Shown here piece by piece: positions 15,690-26,376 of a stretch of 57,318 nucleotides of DNA. The DNA is from Bacteroides sp. (GTDB lineage Bacteria > Bacteroidota > Bacteroidia > Bacteroidales > Bacteroidaceae). The stretch is from NCBI GenBank assembly GCA_021203515.1, contig JAJQAY010000112.1, forward strand, positions 1-57,318, read 5' to 3'. Under the pieces are notes generated by a model that saw only the letters and a program-made list of their open reading frames with translations, was not told where the DNA came from and did no database searches. Both the position numbers and the translations under genes were made by a program. Every line of letters begins with the position of its first letter. Position 1 is the stretch's first letter.

Positions 15690-16781
15690 TTATTTACTCT
15701 CCTCATTCTTTTGAATAATCTTATAAATCTGATACCAATAATGGAAAGCCTCCGGATTGGATTTTTTCAGTTTATTCAGTCTGTTCAATTCGTTTAAGGG
15801 ATGTTCAAGATAGAATTGCTTTATTTCTAAATCTTTTAAGTTTACTTTAGGGTCAAATCTGATTATTTCTTCTTTGGAATATTTTATCAATGTAGCCAAA
15901 TATGCAGCTTTTGAGGCGTATGTGACAGCTTTGTCCAAGTGAAAGGTATCAGAGAATATATAAGACTTGATTGAAGTAATCCCATTATTTAAGACCGTAA
16001 AATTTGTATTCTGAATATTCTTTCTGAAGCATATAGCCAAAGCAGTATAAAAAGTATCATCCAATACATCGGAGATTGCATGCATGTTTCCCCTATACTT
16101 TAGTTCAATGGCAGCAAAGGCATTGAATACATCCTTAACCATACTTATATCGTCAATCTCATCAAACAGACACCCCACATCATACATTTGTTTAATAATT
16201 TCCATTCCCATCTCTTTATCTTTCTTGATATAAGGAATACCGGTTGTAGTAGAAGCGAACGCCGTCAGTTTATCTCCCAATATATTATTAAAGTCAGGAG
16301 TGGTAACCATGACGGGAGTCCCCGTTTCTTTAAGGAAACTACTGCTGACCGGAGTTTTTACAAGAGTTTTATAATGAATATCCTCTTTCAGTACATCCAA
16401 TAAGATATGCGACTCCTTTCCGTTGAGTGCAGATATAAAGAACAGTTTATAGTGTTCCTTTTCTATATCGCTTTGCACCTTTCTCTCTTGCTTCTCGTAT
16501 CTGGTAAATCCCTTTTCTGTTATAAACTTATTCAGATAATCGGTCAGAATGACGTTCTTGTCAGATGCAATAATATCAATATCTATAGATAGACGCTTGG
16601 TTGCTCCTAACAACAGCATAAGGGCAGTTCCGCCTTTAAAAACAAAATCTAGACCGGAACTGCTTAATCCCTCCAATAGCATCAATGCTCTAATGACTTT
16701 CTCTATAAGGATTTTATCGGCTTTCTTTTTCTTAGCAATACTCTCAATCCAATCTTTTTCAATGCTTTTTGCATCTATCAT
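15690..16781 (-). CDS. AbiEii/AbiGii-family nucleotidyltransferase toxin
   Basis: The toxin of a type IV toxin-antitoxin (AbiE) system, in other bacteria a phage-defence module; the family transfers nucleotides to targets such as tRNA. The 363-residue protein has the nucleotidyltransferase core FVFKGGTALMLLLGATKRLSIDIDI near residues 45-70: the GG, the Ser and the D-x-D pair are all there. A helical C-terminal half follows. It lies 29 bp after its antitoxin gene in the standard order (antitoxin first). Toxin and antitoxin do not have to form a stable complex in this type. Location beside tRNA-Asp suggests arrival by integration. Intact. Confidence 0.85.
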   Translation of the reverse strand: MIDAKSIEKDWIESIAKKKKADKILIEKVIRALMLLEGLSSSGLDFVFKGGTALMLLLGATKRLSIDIDIIASDKNVILTDYLNKFITEKGFTRYEKQERKVQSDIEKEHYKLFFISALNGKESHILLDVLKEDIHYKTLVKTPVSSSFLKETGTPVMVTTPDFNNILGDKLTAFASTTTGIPYIKKDKEMGMEIIKQMYDVGCLFDEIDDISMVKDVFNAFAAIELKYRGNMHAISDVLDDTFYTALAICFRKNIQNTNFTVLNNGITSIKSYIFSDTFHLDKAVTYASKAAYLATLIKYSKEEIIRFDPKVNLKDLEIKQFYLEHPLNELNRLNKLKKSNPEAFHYWYQIYKIIQKNEESK

Positions 16782-16795
16782 AATATCAAAATTTT

Positions 16796-16818
16796 GGCAG
16801 TATAAGTGAATTACTGCC
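16796..16818. promoter_or_regulatory. Inverted repeat at the abiEi-abiEii junction
   Basis: GGCAGTA (16796-16802) and TACTGCC (16812-16818) lie 9 bases apart. The right arm continues as TACTGCCGTTTT and overlaps the antitoxin's last codons and stop. The same core forms the larger inverted repeat at 17570-17606 in front of the operon. Confidence 0.5.
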
Positions 16819-17530
16819 GTTTTATAGAATTAATGACTTCCTCTATCTCCGCTTTTTTTTCTTTACGGCTTGCATACCTTAACATAGTGCTTTCGTTTAC
16901 GGTATAGTCATTGAAAGCATTCTTATATATATGGTATATCTCGTTCCCTTGAAAGGGTGAGAACTCTTTATCGCAATATAAATCGACCAATATTTTTTCC
17001 AGCGAAGCTACTTGTCCGTTCTTTTCCTTCAGTACGGGAGCTTCGGTAACCAATGCACGTACACAAACATATCCGGCATATTCTGACAAGTCCTCCGTTA
17101 TATCTTTAATACGGACAACCTTGTATTTTACATCTTTCAAAGCCCTGTAAACAGAATCAATAACCTCACGTTCCACTTCCAAAAAGGTCACGTTGTAATT
17201 AATCAGATGTTGGCTGAAGCTATTGATAGCTGCCAGTTCCCAAACACAATAATTGATATAGGGAAATTCTTTTCCGACAAATTTTCCTGCTTTTATGGTT
17301 TTAGACGAAAGTTCCAGGGAAAAGGTTCGTGCTTTTCCCTCACGATATTTCCCTTTGCCTATTCTTTGAATTACCCCTTTTTGTACCAAATGATATATTC
17401 GCCAGTTCACAGTAGCTTCCGGTATCGCGGATTCCTCTTTCCTATACAAATAGAGAATATCTGTATTGGTAATAACTTCCTGTCGAGTAAACAGTTGTTT
17501 CACTTTGCTTTCTTGTAACTTGCTGTTCAT
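16811..17530 (-). CDS. AbiEi-type antitoxin / transcriptional regulator (DUF6088-like)
   Basis: A 239-residue antitoxin partner of the nucleotidyltransferase. The N-terminal about 90 residues form a winged helix (KQLFTRQEVITNTDILYLY ... VNWRIYHLVQKGVIQRIGKGKYREG); the C-terminal domain is the AbiEi type. In studied AbiE systems this protein represses its own operon by binding inverted repeats in the promoter, which fits the palindromes found here at 17570-17606 and 16796-16818. A CAAATGTA on the plus strand at 17556 is TACATTTG on this strand, a good -7 element. Intact. Confidence 0.8.
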   Translation of the reverse strand: MNSKLQESKVKQLFTRQEVITNTDILYLYRKEESAIPEATVNWRIYHLVQKGVIQRIGKGKYREGKARTFSLELSSKTIKAGKFVGKEFPYINYCVWELAAINSFSQHLINYNVTFLEVEREVIDSVYRALKDVKYKVVRIKDITEDLSEYAGYVCVRALVTEAPVLKEKNGQVASLEKILVDLYCDKEFSPFQGNEIYHIYKNAFNDYTVNESTMLRYASRKEKKAEIEEVINSIKRQ

Positions 17531-17555
17531 ATATATACTTTATTATTTTCACGAA

Positions 17556-17606
17556 CAAATGTACATCAAAAAAAACGGCAGTATCCCCACAATACTGCCG
17601 TTTTTT
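17556..17606 (-). promoter_or_regulatory. abiE promoter and 15-bp inverted-repeat operator
   Basis: The -7 element TACATTTG (minus strand, 17563-17556) lies 26 bases before the antitoxin start. Immediately upstream are exact 15-bp arms 17570-17584 and 17592-17606 (core ACGGCAGTAT / ATACTGCCGT) with a 7-base loop, covering the expected -33 region. This is where a self-repressing AbiEi would bind. Because the arms carry A/T ends it could also act as a terminator for transcripts entering from the right. Confidence 0.55.
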
Positions 17607-17755
17607 GAAAGATATTTCATCTTGTCATCGTGACAGTACGAGATATACACACAACGTCAGGTTATCGATTAAACCTATCTATATGGAAATTATAACAACT
17701 TAAACATTTTCCGCAGGCTTGTTCTCATCATCGGATAGTATATATCACCATCTGC

Positions 17756-18016
17756 CTATTCAAGCAAACGCTCTATATACACCTCAAACGTCTCTTTGTT
17801 CAATGGTATCATAAGCCCGACTGTTTTAAGTTCCCAATGATATAGTGACTCCGGTTCGACAGGGCTTCAAGATAATATCCTTTTCTCGCATGAACTTTAT
17901 ATAACTTTTCGCCGTGCGTTCCCTTTACATCCCAATCGTACCAAAGCATTTGCCTACTTGTTACCAACTTGGCATAACTTTTCTTGTGTGGTAATTGAAA
18001 ATCAAGGGAATAGGGT
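17756..18016 (-). pseudogene. Unidentified gene remnant
   Basis: On the minus strand a coherent frame reads PYSLDFQLPHKKSYAKLVTSRQ, MLWYDWDVKGTHGEKLY, KVHARKGYYLEALSNRSHYIIG and NLKQSGL, stops at TGA, and resumes in another frame as MIPLNKETFEVYIERLLE before TAG at 17756. The amino-acid mix is that of a real protein C-terminus broken by one frameshift. I do not recognise the family. It lies between abiE and the CE1 esterase in an otherwise gene-free stretch (17607-18373), with nothing further seen from 18017 to 18373 except a possible -7 site just before the esterase. Confidence 0.4.
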
Positions 18017-18361
18017 AGTCAGGCAGGACAGAGAAAAGTTCGGTGCAAGGTGCAAGCCTATCTCTATATATAGGCAGATATGATTAACTATTCGTCAAGA
18101 TGCAGTTTATTATGACTTTTAAGCCTAAAAACTAAATCTATTCTGCCTAAATATTATTCCTACTACAGCTGTAGTAAGATTAGTTTTTAGCGAAAACAAT
18201 AATAATTCATAGCGTATCCGACATTAATTATCTTCATCTCTATCACCTACTTTCTATACTTAAATAATCCTATCAGAAGCAACCATCAACTTCTAATTCG
18301 CATTATTATCAAATAATTGATTATCTTTATGCCTCAAGAACCTATGGATATTCATTACTAA

Positions 18362-19561
<1,200 letters not shown>

Positions 19562-19580
19562 ATAAAGTGTAATTTCAGCA

Positions 19581-19617
19581 TAAAAAAGAGAATAGTAATA
19601 ACGATTCTTTTTTTATA
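19581..19617. terminator. Bidirectional terminator between esterase and GH3 genes
   Basis: TAAAAAAGAGAAT (19581-19593) and ATTCTTTTTTTATA (19604-19617) can pair, with T tracts on both strands, 20 bp after the esterase stop. Confidence 0.6.
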
Positions 19618-19649
19618 CCATGTTGAGCTTATCTTAAAGCACTTATCTA

Positions 19650-22122
19650 TCAGTTCACCTGAACCGTCTTCTGCACCTTGATGTCTCTGGAGGAGAAACC
19701 GAGCATTATATTGTGTGTTCCTGCATCGGTCACAAACTTCTTGCTGTTTACATCGTAATACATAAATGCTTCTTTAGGCAGTATCAACTTAACTGTTGTG
19801 CTCTCGCCGGCTCTGAGGAATACTTTTTCATATTTTCTCAATCCTTTCTCCGGACGCTCTACGGCACTGCCGCCCACTTTGCCCACGTATGCCTGCACCA
19901 CTTGCGCACCACCCCTTTTTCCTATATTCGCAAGGCGGCAGGTTACTTTCACCGCTCCATCCGCATCGGGAGCAGAAACAGACAAGTCGGAAAGCTTGAA
20001 CGTAGTATAGGACAGGCCATAGCCGAAAGGATACTGCACCTCACGTTTCAGTCTGTCATACCCTCTGTAGCCGATGAATACACCTTCGGTATAGGCCACA
20101 TGCTTGTCGCCGTCGGGGTTGTGATGACTGTCGTATGCCGGATTATCCTCCCACTTCTTCTCGAATGTCATCGGTAACTTACCGGAAGGATTTACCTGAC
20201 CGAACAACACTTCACCAACCGCAGTCCCCGCTTCCTGCCCGGGATAGAACGCCCAAATCAAAGCGCTCAGCGATGGTTCCCAACCTTGCATTTCAATATT
20301 ACCGCCGCCATTTACGACACCGGCAACCGGTTTCTTGCTACGGAATACGCTGGTAAGCATCTTCTTATCCACCTCCGGCAAATCGAATGAGCAGTCGCTA
20401 CCCTCCCCTTCCGAATCGGAACTATGACCGAAACAAGCAACTATCAAGTCTGCTTTACTCAAATACTCGGCAAAGCGGTCATTTTTGCCGTTCTCATCTT
20501 TCCAAACAAAACTGACACCGGCATTGCCCCCTTCCTGATAATACTCGAAACGTACACGATAGACGACACCGGCTTCCAGTTTCTTTGTGTAATTCGTACT
20601 TCTGAAAGCACCGGGCAACCAGTCATCAACGACCAGTTCATCATCTATATACAAGCGATAACCGTCGTCGCCACCTACCGTAAAGTCATATTCGGCCGTT
20701 TCCTGCGAACACATGGCACCACTCCATCTTACCGAGTAGTTATCCCGGGGCATGCCGTCCAGTTTCGTTCCGTCCGACCACGAATAGTTGATTTACTCTC
20801 ATTCCGCACCACCACCGGTTTGCCCTCAAAGCCGATGTTGCCGAAATACTCGGCACGCAGCCCCGGTTCACTAAGGCTATTGTCGGTGTACATGACGCCC
20901 GGAAGGAAATCAAGTTCATCCACATATTCCACTTTTACATGCTGGAGTTCACCCTGCTTTTTAATGCCTTCGAGCACACTGGTGTAGTGAAATGGAGACA
21001 CATTACCGCTGCCTCCGCCTCTGACGTAACCGTTCGCATTCTTTCCGGTCACGATGATATGCTTGTATTTCTTCAGATTGACGGGAAGAACATTCTTTGT
21101 ATTCTTCAAAAGCACAAGTCCTTCTCTGGCTACATTCAATGCGGTTTCTACAGACTGCGGGTCGTCCAGCGGAATGCTCTCATCATCTTCCACCCCATCT
21201 TTAAATCCAAAGGCAATGAGTACACGCAAGATATGACGTACCTTCTCGTCTACCATATCCATGGTTACATCGCCTGTTTCAGGCAGTAAGCCATGTCTTT
21301 CGGCGTCATTTTTTCGGCACCCGGCATTTCCAGGTCAAGTCCTCCTTTGGCGGCAGGTACGGAATAATGGGTAGAACCCCAGTCGGACATTACCATACCT
21401 TTGAACCCCCACTGTCCTCTCAAAATTTCTTTCAGCAGCCAAGGATTTTCAGTGGTACAAATGCCGTTCATCAGGTTGTAACTGGTCATCACGGCTCCCA
21501 CTTCGGCTTCTTGTACGGCAGACTTGAAAGAAGGGAAATAGATTTCATTCAGAGTACGTTCATCAATATCATTACTGATATTGTTGCGGTCATAGTCAGA
21601 ATTATTGGCTATGAAATGCTTAATGGTCGCTACTACTCCCTGCTCTTGCACCCCCTTGATATAAGCTGTCGATGTGCGTGCGGCAAGATAAGGGTCTTCT
21701 CCCATATACTCGAAGTTGCGTCCGCACATAGGAGTGCGGTAGATGTTGACCGCAGGGCCGAGTAAGATATTCACGCCTCTGGCTCTGCAATCACGTCCAA
21801 GTGATTTACCATACTGGTGAGCAAGGTTTTCGTTCCACGTAGCAGCCAGCGTCACAGTCGAAGGATAGGCCGTAGATTTTCCATGTGTTCCCAAGCCTTG
21901 CGGCCCGTCGGACATCTTCATGCGGGGGATGCCCAAGCGGTCGATGCTCTTGGTGTACATCCAGTCCACACCGCTGATATAGTTCAGCTTTTCTTCTACG
22001 GTCATCTGTTTCAGCAGTTCTTCCACTTTCCGGTCAACGTCGGGGGTGTACCATTTCTGTGCAAATGCGCACGAGAAGTTGGCAACCACCGCAAGCAATA
22101 AAATCAATCTTTTTTGTTTCAT
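19650..22122 (-). pseudogene. GH3 beta-glucosidase with PA14 domain, two frameshifts
   Basis: A secreted glycoside hydrolase of about 824 residues in three frame pieces. Piece 1 (22122-21265): signal peptide ending FAQ, GH3 barrel with KHF, and nucleophile Asp at about residue 247 in VMSDWG. Piece 2 (from about 21262) continues MDMVDEKVRHILR and the second GH3 domain. Piece 3 (to 19650) contains a PA14 sugar-binding insertion (GDDGYRLYIDDELVVDDW), the acid/base-region and a C-terminal fibronectin-III-like domain. One base is missing near 21270, after LKQ, and one T (A on this strand) in the run at 20792-20794, after NESK. Restoring both gives one uninterrupted protein, so sequencing error is plausible. 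It would trim beta-glucosides or xylosides in the periplasm. Confidence 0.85.
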
Positions 22123-22163
22123 CTTGAAATGGTTTTAGAGGTTATCTTCATACACAGACAGTC

Positions 22164-23474
22164 TTATAACAACTGCCTTGACTTCATTTCCAGATACTTA
22201 TTAATCACATCAATCGAAAGATTTTCCGGTGTAGTCAATAAGGAGTAGATGCCATGCTGCTTCAAAGTGGAAACAATTAGGCGTTTTTCAAAAGCAAACT
22301 TTTCGGCAATGACATGCCGGTAATAACCTTCCACATCTCTGGCAGGAGTGACAATATAGTTTTTAAGGTCGGCGTCTTCAAAAAAGACCACAAGCAAACG
22401 GTGCTGGCGGTTCAACTGTTTCAGATAGGACAACTGACGGTCCAGACTTCCCATGCCGGAGAAGTCGGTGTAGAGCACCAGAAGGCTGCGCTTGTTGACG
22501 TGCTTGTTCAGATGCACACACAAAGAAGAGAAGTCCGTCTCACCGAAGGTAGTCTGCTGGCTGTAGAGGTTCTCCAACAAAGTCTGCATCTGCCCCGGTT
22601 GTTTGGAAGCCGGAACAAATGTATCGAAATGTTCGTTGAAGGTTGCCAGTCCCGCCTTGTCCTCCTTTCGCATGGCAACATACGAAAGCACAAGCGAAGC
22701 ATTGATGGCATAGTCCAGCAAGGTCATTCCACGAAATGCCTGCTGCATGACGCGGCCTTTATCTATCACGCTGTATATCTGTTGGGAACGTTCGTCCTGA
22801 TAGACATTCACCATCAGTTCATGCCGCCTCGCGCTCGCTTTCCAGTTTATCGTGCGGTAGTCGTCACCTTTTACGTACTCTTTGATTTGCTCGAACTCCG
22901 TCTGGTGGCCTATCCTGCGGATGCGTTTTATCCCCAGCTCCGTAAGATTATCACTGATGGCCAACAGTTCATAGCGGTGAAGCATCAGGTAAGACGGATA
23001 AACTTTGATGTCCAGGGGATTATCGCAGGTATAGCGACGCAAAAGCAAACCGAGCCGGGCCGTGGCAAACACGCGAACCCGTCCGAAGGAGTAGACACCC
23101 CGGCGCGTGGGACGCAGATGGTAGGTTATCACCTTACCTTCATTGGCACGAAGCTGTGCACGGAAACTGATGTTCCGTTCCTGGAAGATGAAAGGGATTT
23201 CATCGATTACCTCTATAGAAACAGGATAAGGATAGCTACTCTCGACACGAATATTCACCGCATTCTCATCTCCATTGGAGAAACGGACGGCACATTGGCG
23301 AAATGCCCGGATACCCCGAATGCGATAAAGCATATACCCGTCTGCCAATACCGATAAGAACAGGATAAAAAGCGCCCACTGCCCGATGGCAAACAACGGA
23401 GCATATACGTATCCGCTACCTAATAGCAGGATAACCAGAATAAGGACTATATAGAAACGACGGGATAAATACAA
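22164..23474 (-). CDS. DUF58 domain protein
   Basis: A 436-residue membrane protein with two N-terminal helices (about 8-50), a beta-rich stretch, and a DUF58 segment (YVKGDDYRTINWKASARRHELMVNVYQDE) before a von Willebrand A-like C-terminal half (IYSVIDKGR in the MIDAS-like position, with Asp). DUF58 proteins are encoded next to MoxR ATPases, which are thought to act as chaperones for VWA-type proteins. It is the last gene of the six-gene operon 28253-22164, 20 bp after moxR. Exact role unknown. Intact. Confidence 0.85.
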   Translation of the reverse strand: MYLSRRFYIVLILVILLLGSGYVYAPLFAIGQWALFILFLSVLADGYMLYRIRGIRAFRQCAVRFSNGDENAVNIRVESSYPYPVSIEVIDEIPFIFQERNISFRAQLRANEGKVITYHLRPTRRGVYSFGRVRVFATARLGLLLRRYTCDNPLDIKVYPSYLMLHRYELLAISDNLTELGIKRIRRIGHQTEFEQIKEYVKGDDYRTINWKASARRHELMVNVYQDERSQQIYSVIDKGRVMQQAFRGMTLLDYAINASLVLSYVAMRKEDKAGLATFNEHFDTFVPASKQPGQMQTLLENLYSQQTTFGETDFSSLCVHLNKHVNKRSLLVLYTDFSGMGSLDRQLSYLKQLNRQHRLLVVFFEDADLKNYIVTPARDVEGYYRHVIAEKFAFEKRLIVSTLKQHGIYSLLTTPENLSIDVINKYLEMKSRQLL

Positions 23475-23494
23475 AATGATTTCAGATTTATGAG

Positions 23495-24469
23495 TTATTT
23501 GGAAACTTCCACTTTATCAATCAGGCGCTGCGTCACCTTCACCGGAGAATAGCCTTCCATTTCGGCCTCGGCAGTGAGGATAAGGCGGTGTTGAAGCACA
23601 TAGGGAGCAACAAACTTTATATCTTCAGGCGTCACAAAGTCGCGCCCCTGCAGGAGCGCATATGCCTTGGAAGCCTGCAACATGGCTACGGACGCACGCG
23701 GAGAAGCTCCCAGATATACAGCTTTGCTGGTACGTGTCTGCTGCACAATCAGGGCTATGTATTGAAGCAAAGTGCGGTCAACAAATACCTGCCACATCAA
23801 TCCGCGAAGCGACAGAAGTTCCTCTTTGGTGATGGCCGGTGTAATATCGTCCAGCTTCACCAACGCAGCATTGGTGTGATGACGTTCCAGAATGTTCACT
23901 TCTTCGTCCAATGAGGGATAACCCATCGTTATCTTCATCAAGAAACGGTCGAGCTGTGCCTCGGGCAGTTTGTACGTACCCTCCTGCTCCACCGGATTTT
24001 GGGTTGCCAGGATTGTATAGAGGTCTCCCATCCGGTGGGTGGTTCCGTCGATACTAATCTGACGCTCTTCCATGACTTCGAACAAGGCAGCCTGCGTCTT
24101 GGCCGGGGCACGGTTAATCTCGTCCACCAGCACAAGGTCGGCAAATATCGGTCCGTGATGAAAATCGAAATCATTGGTTTTCATATTGAATACAGTAGTA
24201 TCCAGCACATCGCTCGGCATCAAGTCCGGAGTGAACTGGATACGACTGAAATCCGCATCAATCAGGCGGGATACCAGACGGGCCAACAATGTTTTTGCCA
24301 CTCCCGGCACACCTTCTATCAATACGTGACCGTTTGCAAGGATAGCGGTCAGCACCAGGTCTACCGTTTCTTCCTGCCCTACGATGACAGAGGCTATCCG
24401 CTCTTTCAACTCCTGTATCTTCTCGGAAAAGAGAGTTAAGTCCACCCGTTTTTCCATATTCTCTTCCAT
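23495..24469 (-). CDS. MoxR-family AAA ATPase
   Basis: A 324-residue cytoplasmic AAA+ protein: Walker A GVPGVAKTLLARL near residue 54, Walker B LVLVDEINRAPAKTQ, sensor 1 ATQNPVEQEGTYKLPEAQLDRF, and a C-terminal helical lid with GASPRAS (sensor 2 Arg). MoxR proteins assist folding or metal loading of partner proteins with VWA domains. Flanked by DUF58 and DUF4350 genes; 12-20 bp gaps suggest one transcript. Confidence 0.93.
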   Translation of the reverse strand: MEENMEKRVDLTLFSEKIQELKERIASVIVGQEETVDLVLTAILANGHVLIEGVPGVAKTLLARLVSRLIDADFSRIQFTPDLMPSDVLDTTVFNMKTNDFDFHHGPIFADLVLVDEINRAPAKTQAALFEVMEERQISIDGTTHRMGDLYTILATQNPVEQEGTYKLPEAQLDRFLMKITMGYPSLDEEVNILERHHTNAALVKLDDITPAITKEELLSLRGLMWQVFVDRTLLQYIALIVQQTRTSKAVYLGASPRASVAMLQASKAYALLQGRDFVTPEDIKFVAPYVLQHRLILTAEAEMEGYSPVKVTQRLIDKVEVSK

Positions 24470-24481
24470 ACGTTTATTCTT

Positions 24482-25753
24482 TTATATGTGATTGATTATT
24501 TCATTCATTTTATCAATGTAATACTTCATCTGCTCGGCAGAGATAGTGCGGCCGCCATATATCACCGGCCTTATTTCGCGGATAAGCGTGCCGACTTCTT
24601 CCGCCTCCATCCCGGTTTTCCGGGCAATCCGGCCGAAAGAGTGCGCATCATCCGCCACCTCTTCCACGTCTACCTGGATTTCTCTTCGCAGCACTTCGGC
24701 AAAATAGATATACTTTTTACGAACCAGGTCGGCATGGTCTTTCTTCTGATAATAGAGCGTGCCTATCAGTTCGATAGATTCCAGCGATTTGTTTTCCGGT
24801 TCGCGAATGACCGGTATTGCCCGCTGCTTCCTCCGGGCCGTGAATGCCATGAAGAGCAGAATGGAAAGCATTGTCAGGTATAGCGCCCAGCGAAGCGGCT
24901 CTTGCGATAGGAAATAGCGGAAAGGTGACACCTGCACCTGCGCCGTTTCTTTCATATAGCCCTCGGTGCTGACTATGGGAAGTCCCTTCAGTCGCGACAG
25001 TACACGGAAAATATAAGTGGCGTTCTTTCCGTCCAATACACCATAGTTTGTAAAGAGCAGAGGGGTTGAAGCCAGAATGATTTCCCCTTTTCCCCACGTA
25101 TACGACATGACTACCGGTGTCCAGCAAACGGTATTGGGCAGCCAGTAGTCACGCTCACTCTTACGGTTGATGTCTTTTCCCAAGATCGCCTTTTCCGCCA
25201 AGATTTCCGCCTTTATCGAGTCATTCCAGAAATAGGGCAAACAAAGCTGGGGATAGACGCGGAACGTTTGCGGGGAATAGACCGCAGTATCTCCCACCCA
25301 ACGCAAACTGTCTTTCGATAGGAATGAAGTAGCGTATTTCTTCAAAGACCTCGCACTATAACGGGCATAACTGCAATCAAATCCCAATGTATCCCTCAAA
25401 AGCCTGCTGAACGAGTGACTGACCAATACGATCTTGCTTCCTCTTTCGGCAGCTTTCAGCATGGCTTTCACATCCGCTTTCCCGAAGGATAAGTCTTCGG
25501 CAATCACCAATATACCCCGGCAACTCAGCGAATCGTCCTGTTCCATCTGATAAAGGGTCTTGCGGGACAGCGAGTATCCGTTGGGCAACGAAGACGACAA
25601 CAAGCTATCGAAAACGGCACATCCGAACGGCTGCTTGTCAATGTGGCTGAAAGTAGGGTTCCAGACAAACTGCTTCGGCAACCGGCATTCTATTACAAAC
25701 ATCAGAACCAAAAAGGTGACTATGCCTATGGTAAACCAATGGGAACCTTTCAT
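24482..25753 (-). CDS. DUF4350 domain protein
   Basis: A 423-residue protein with an N-terminal membrane helix (WFTIGIVTFLVLMFVIE), a periplasmic DUF4350 region containing a Rossmann-like strand (GILVIAEDL, SKIVLVSHSFS) and a second helix near residue 285 (WALYLTMLSILLFMAF) before a cytoplasmic helical tail. Typical neighbour of MoxR/DUF58. Its start overlaps the DUF4129 stop by 4 bp (ATGA), which suggests translational coupling. No catalytic role known. Confidence 0.8.
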   Translation of the reverse strand: MKGSHWFTIGIVTFLVLMFVIECRLPKQFVWNPTFSHIDKQPFGCAVFDSLLSSSLPNGYSLSRKTLYQMEQDDSLSCRGILVIAEDLSFGKADVKAMLKAAERGSKIVLVSHSFSRLLRDTLGFDCSYARYSARSLKKYATSFLSKDSLRWVGDTAVYSPQTFRVYPQLCLPYFWNDSIKAEILAEKAILGKDINRKSERDYWLPNTVCWTPVVMSYTWGKGEIILASTPLLFTNYGVLDGKNATYIFRVLSRLKGLPIVSTEGYMKETAQVQVSPFRYFLSQEPLRWALYLTMLSILLFMAFTARRKQRAIPVIREPENKSLESIELIGTLYYQKKDHADLVRKKYIYFAEVLRREIQVDVEEVADDAHSFGRIARKTGMEAEEVGTLIREIRPVIYGGRTISAEQMKYYIDKMNEIINHI

Positions 25754-26364
25754 GCAGCGCCTCCTTTCCCTATTTCTTCCTGCAAGGACTGCATGGTGTG
25801 GAACAGCTCCTCCGTTGCATCAAAGTTTCCATATCGCACTCGCAGAAAATGGTTGGTCAGTTGACGGAAAGCAGGCATTCGCACTTCGTAGATGTACTGG
25901 GTTGGCGTTTTATAAAGCTGCCAGTCGATGCGGCCTTTGTCGCTAAGTTGCTTCAAAGTCTGCAGATAGAGCAGACGAACTGCCTCCAGATAGTCTCGAC
26001 GGGAAAGCGCATCGGCAATTCCTCCGGCAAAGTCCACTCCGTAAATGGTATCTTCGCCTACCGTATAAGGCAGGGCACTCTTGTGCGAACGCATGAACAA
26101 TTCCGGACGTTTCTTATATATAAACCAGATGACGAGTGCCAATATGAGGATGGCAATACATATCAAAATCAAATCGGAATATTGCTGTGCGAAATGACTA
26201 CCGAATATCTTTTGCAGAATTTCCCCGAACCACCGGCTTATCCCTTCCAGGATATTAATTTCAGGAGCAATCAACTCGCGATTATAGTCATACGCCGGTT
26301 TTGACTGCCACGTGGCAACCAGTGTAGTATCGCATACTAATGTATCGGCCGGAGAAATAATCAT
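25750..26364 (-). CDS. DUF4129 domain protein
   Basis: A 204-residue membrane protein with one transmembrane helix (LILICIAILILALVIWFIY, about 65-85) and a C-terminal DUF4129 helical domain (DALSRRDYLEAVRLLYLQTLKQLSDKGRIDWQ ... TNHFLRVRYGNF). Part of the MoxR operon, overlapping the next gene. In related operons DUF4129 proteins pair with transglutaminase-like partners, which are not seen here. Confidence 0.8.
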   Translation of the reverse strand: MIISPADTLVCDTTLVATWQSKPAYDYNRELIAPEINILEGISRWFGEILQKIFGSHFAQQYSDLILICIAILILALVIWFIYKKRPELFMRSHKSALPYTVGEDTIYGVDFAGGIADALSRRDYLEAVRLLYLQTLKQLSDKGRIDWQLYKTPTQYIYEVRMPAFRQLTNHFLRVRYGNFDATEELFHTMQSLQEEIGKGGAA

Positions 26365-26376
26365 CCAATATCAGAA

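Noticed and set aside
17848..17872. tRNA-like GGTTCGA at the AbiE flank, as an attachment-site copy
   Set aside because: It lies within the protein-like remnant and has no acceptor stem or match to the tRNA-Asp 3' end.
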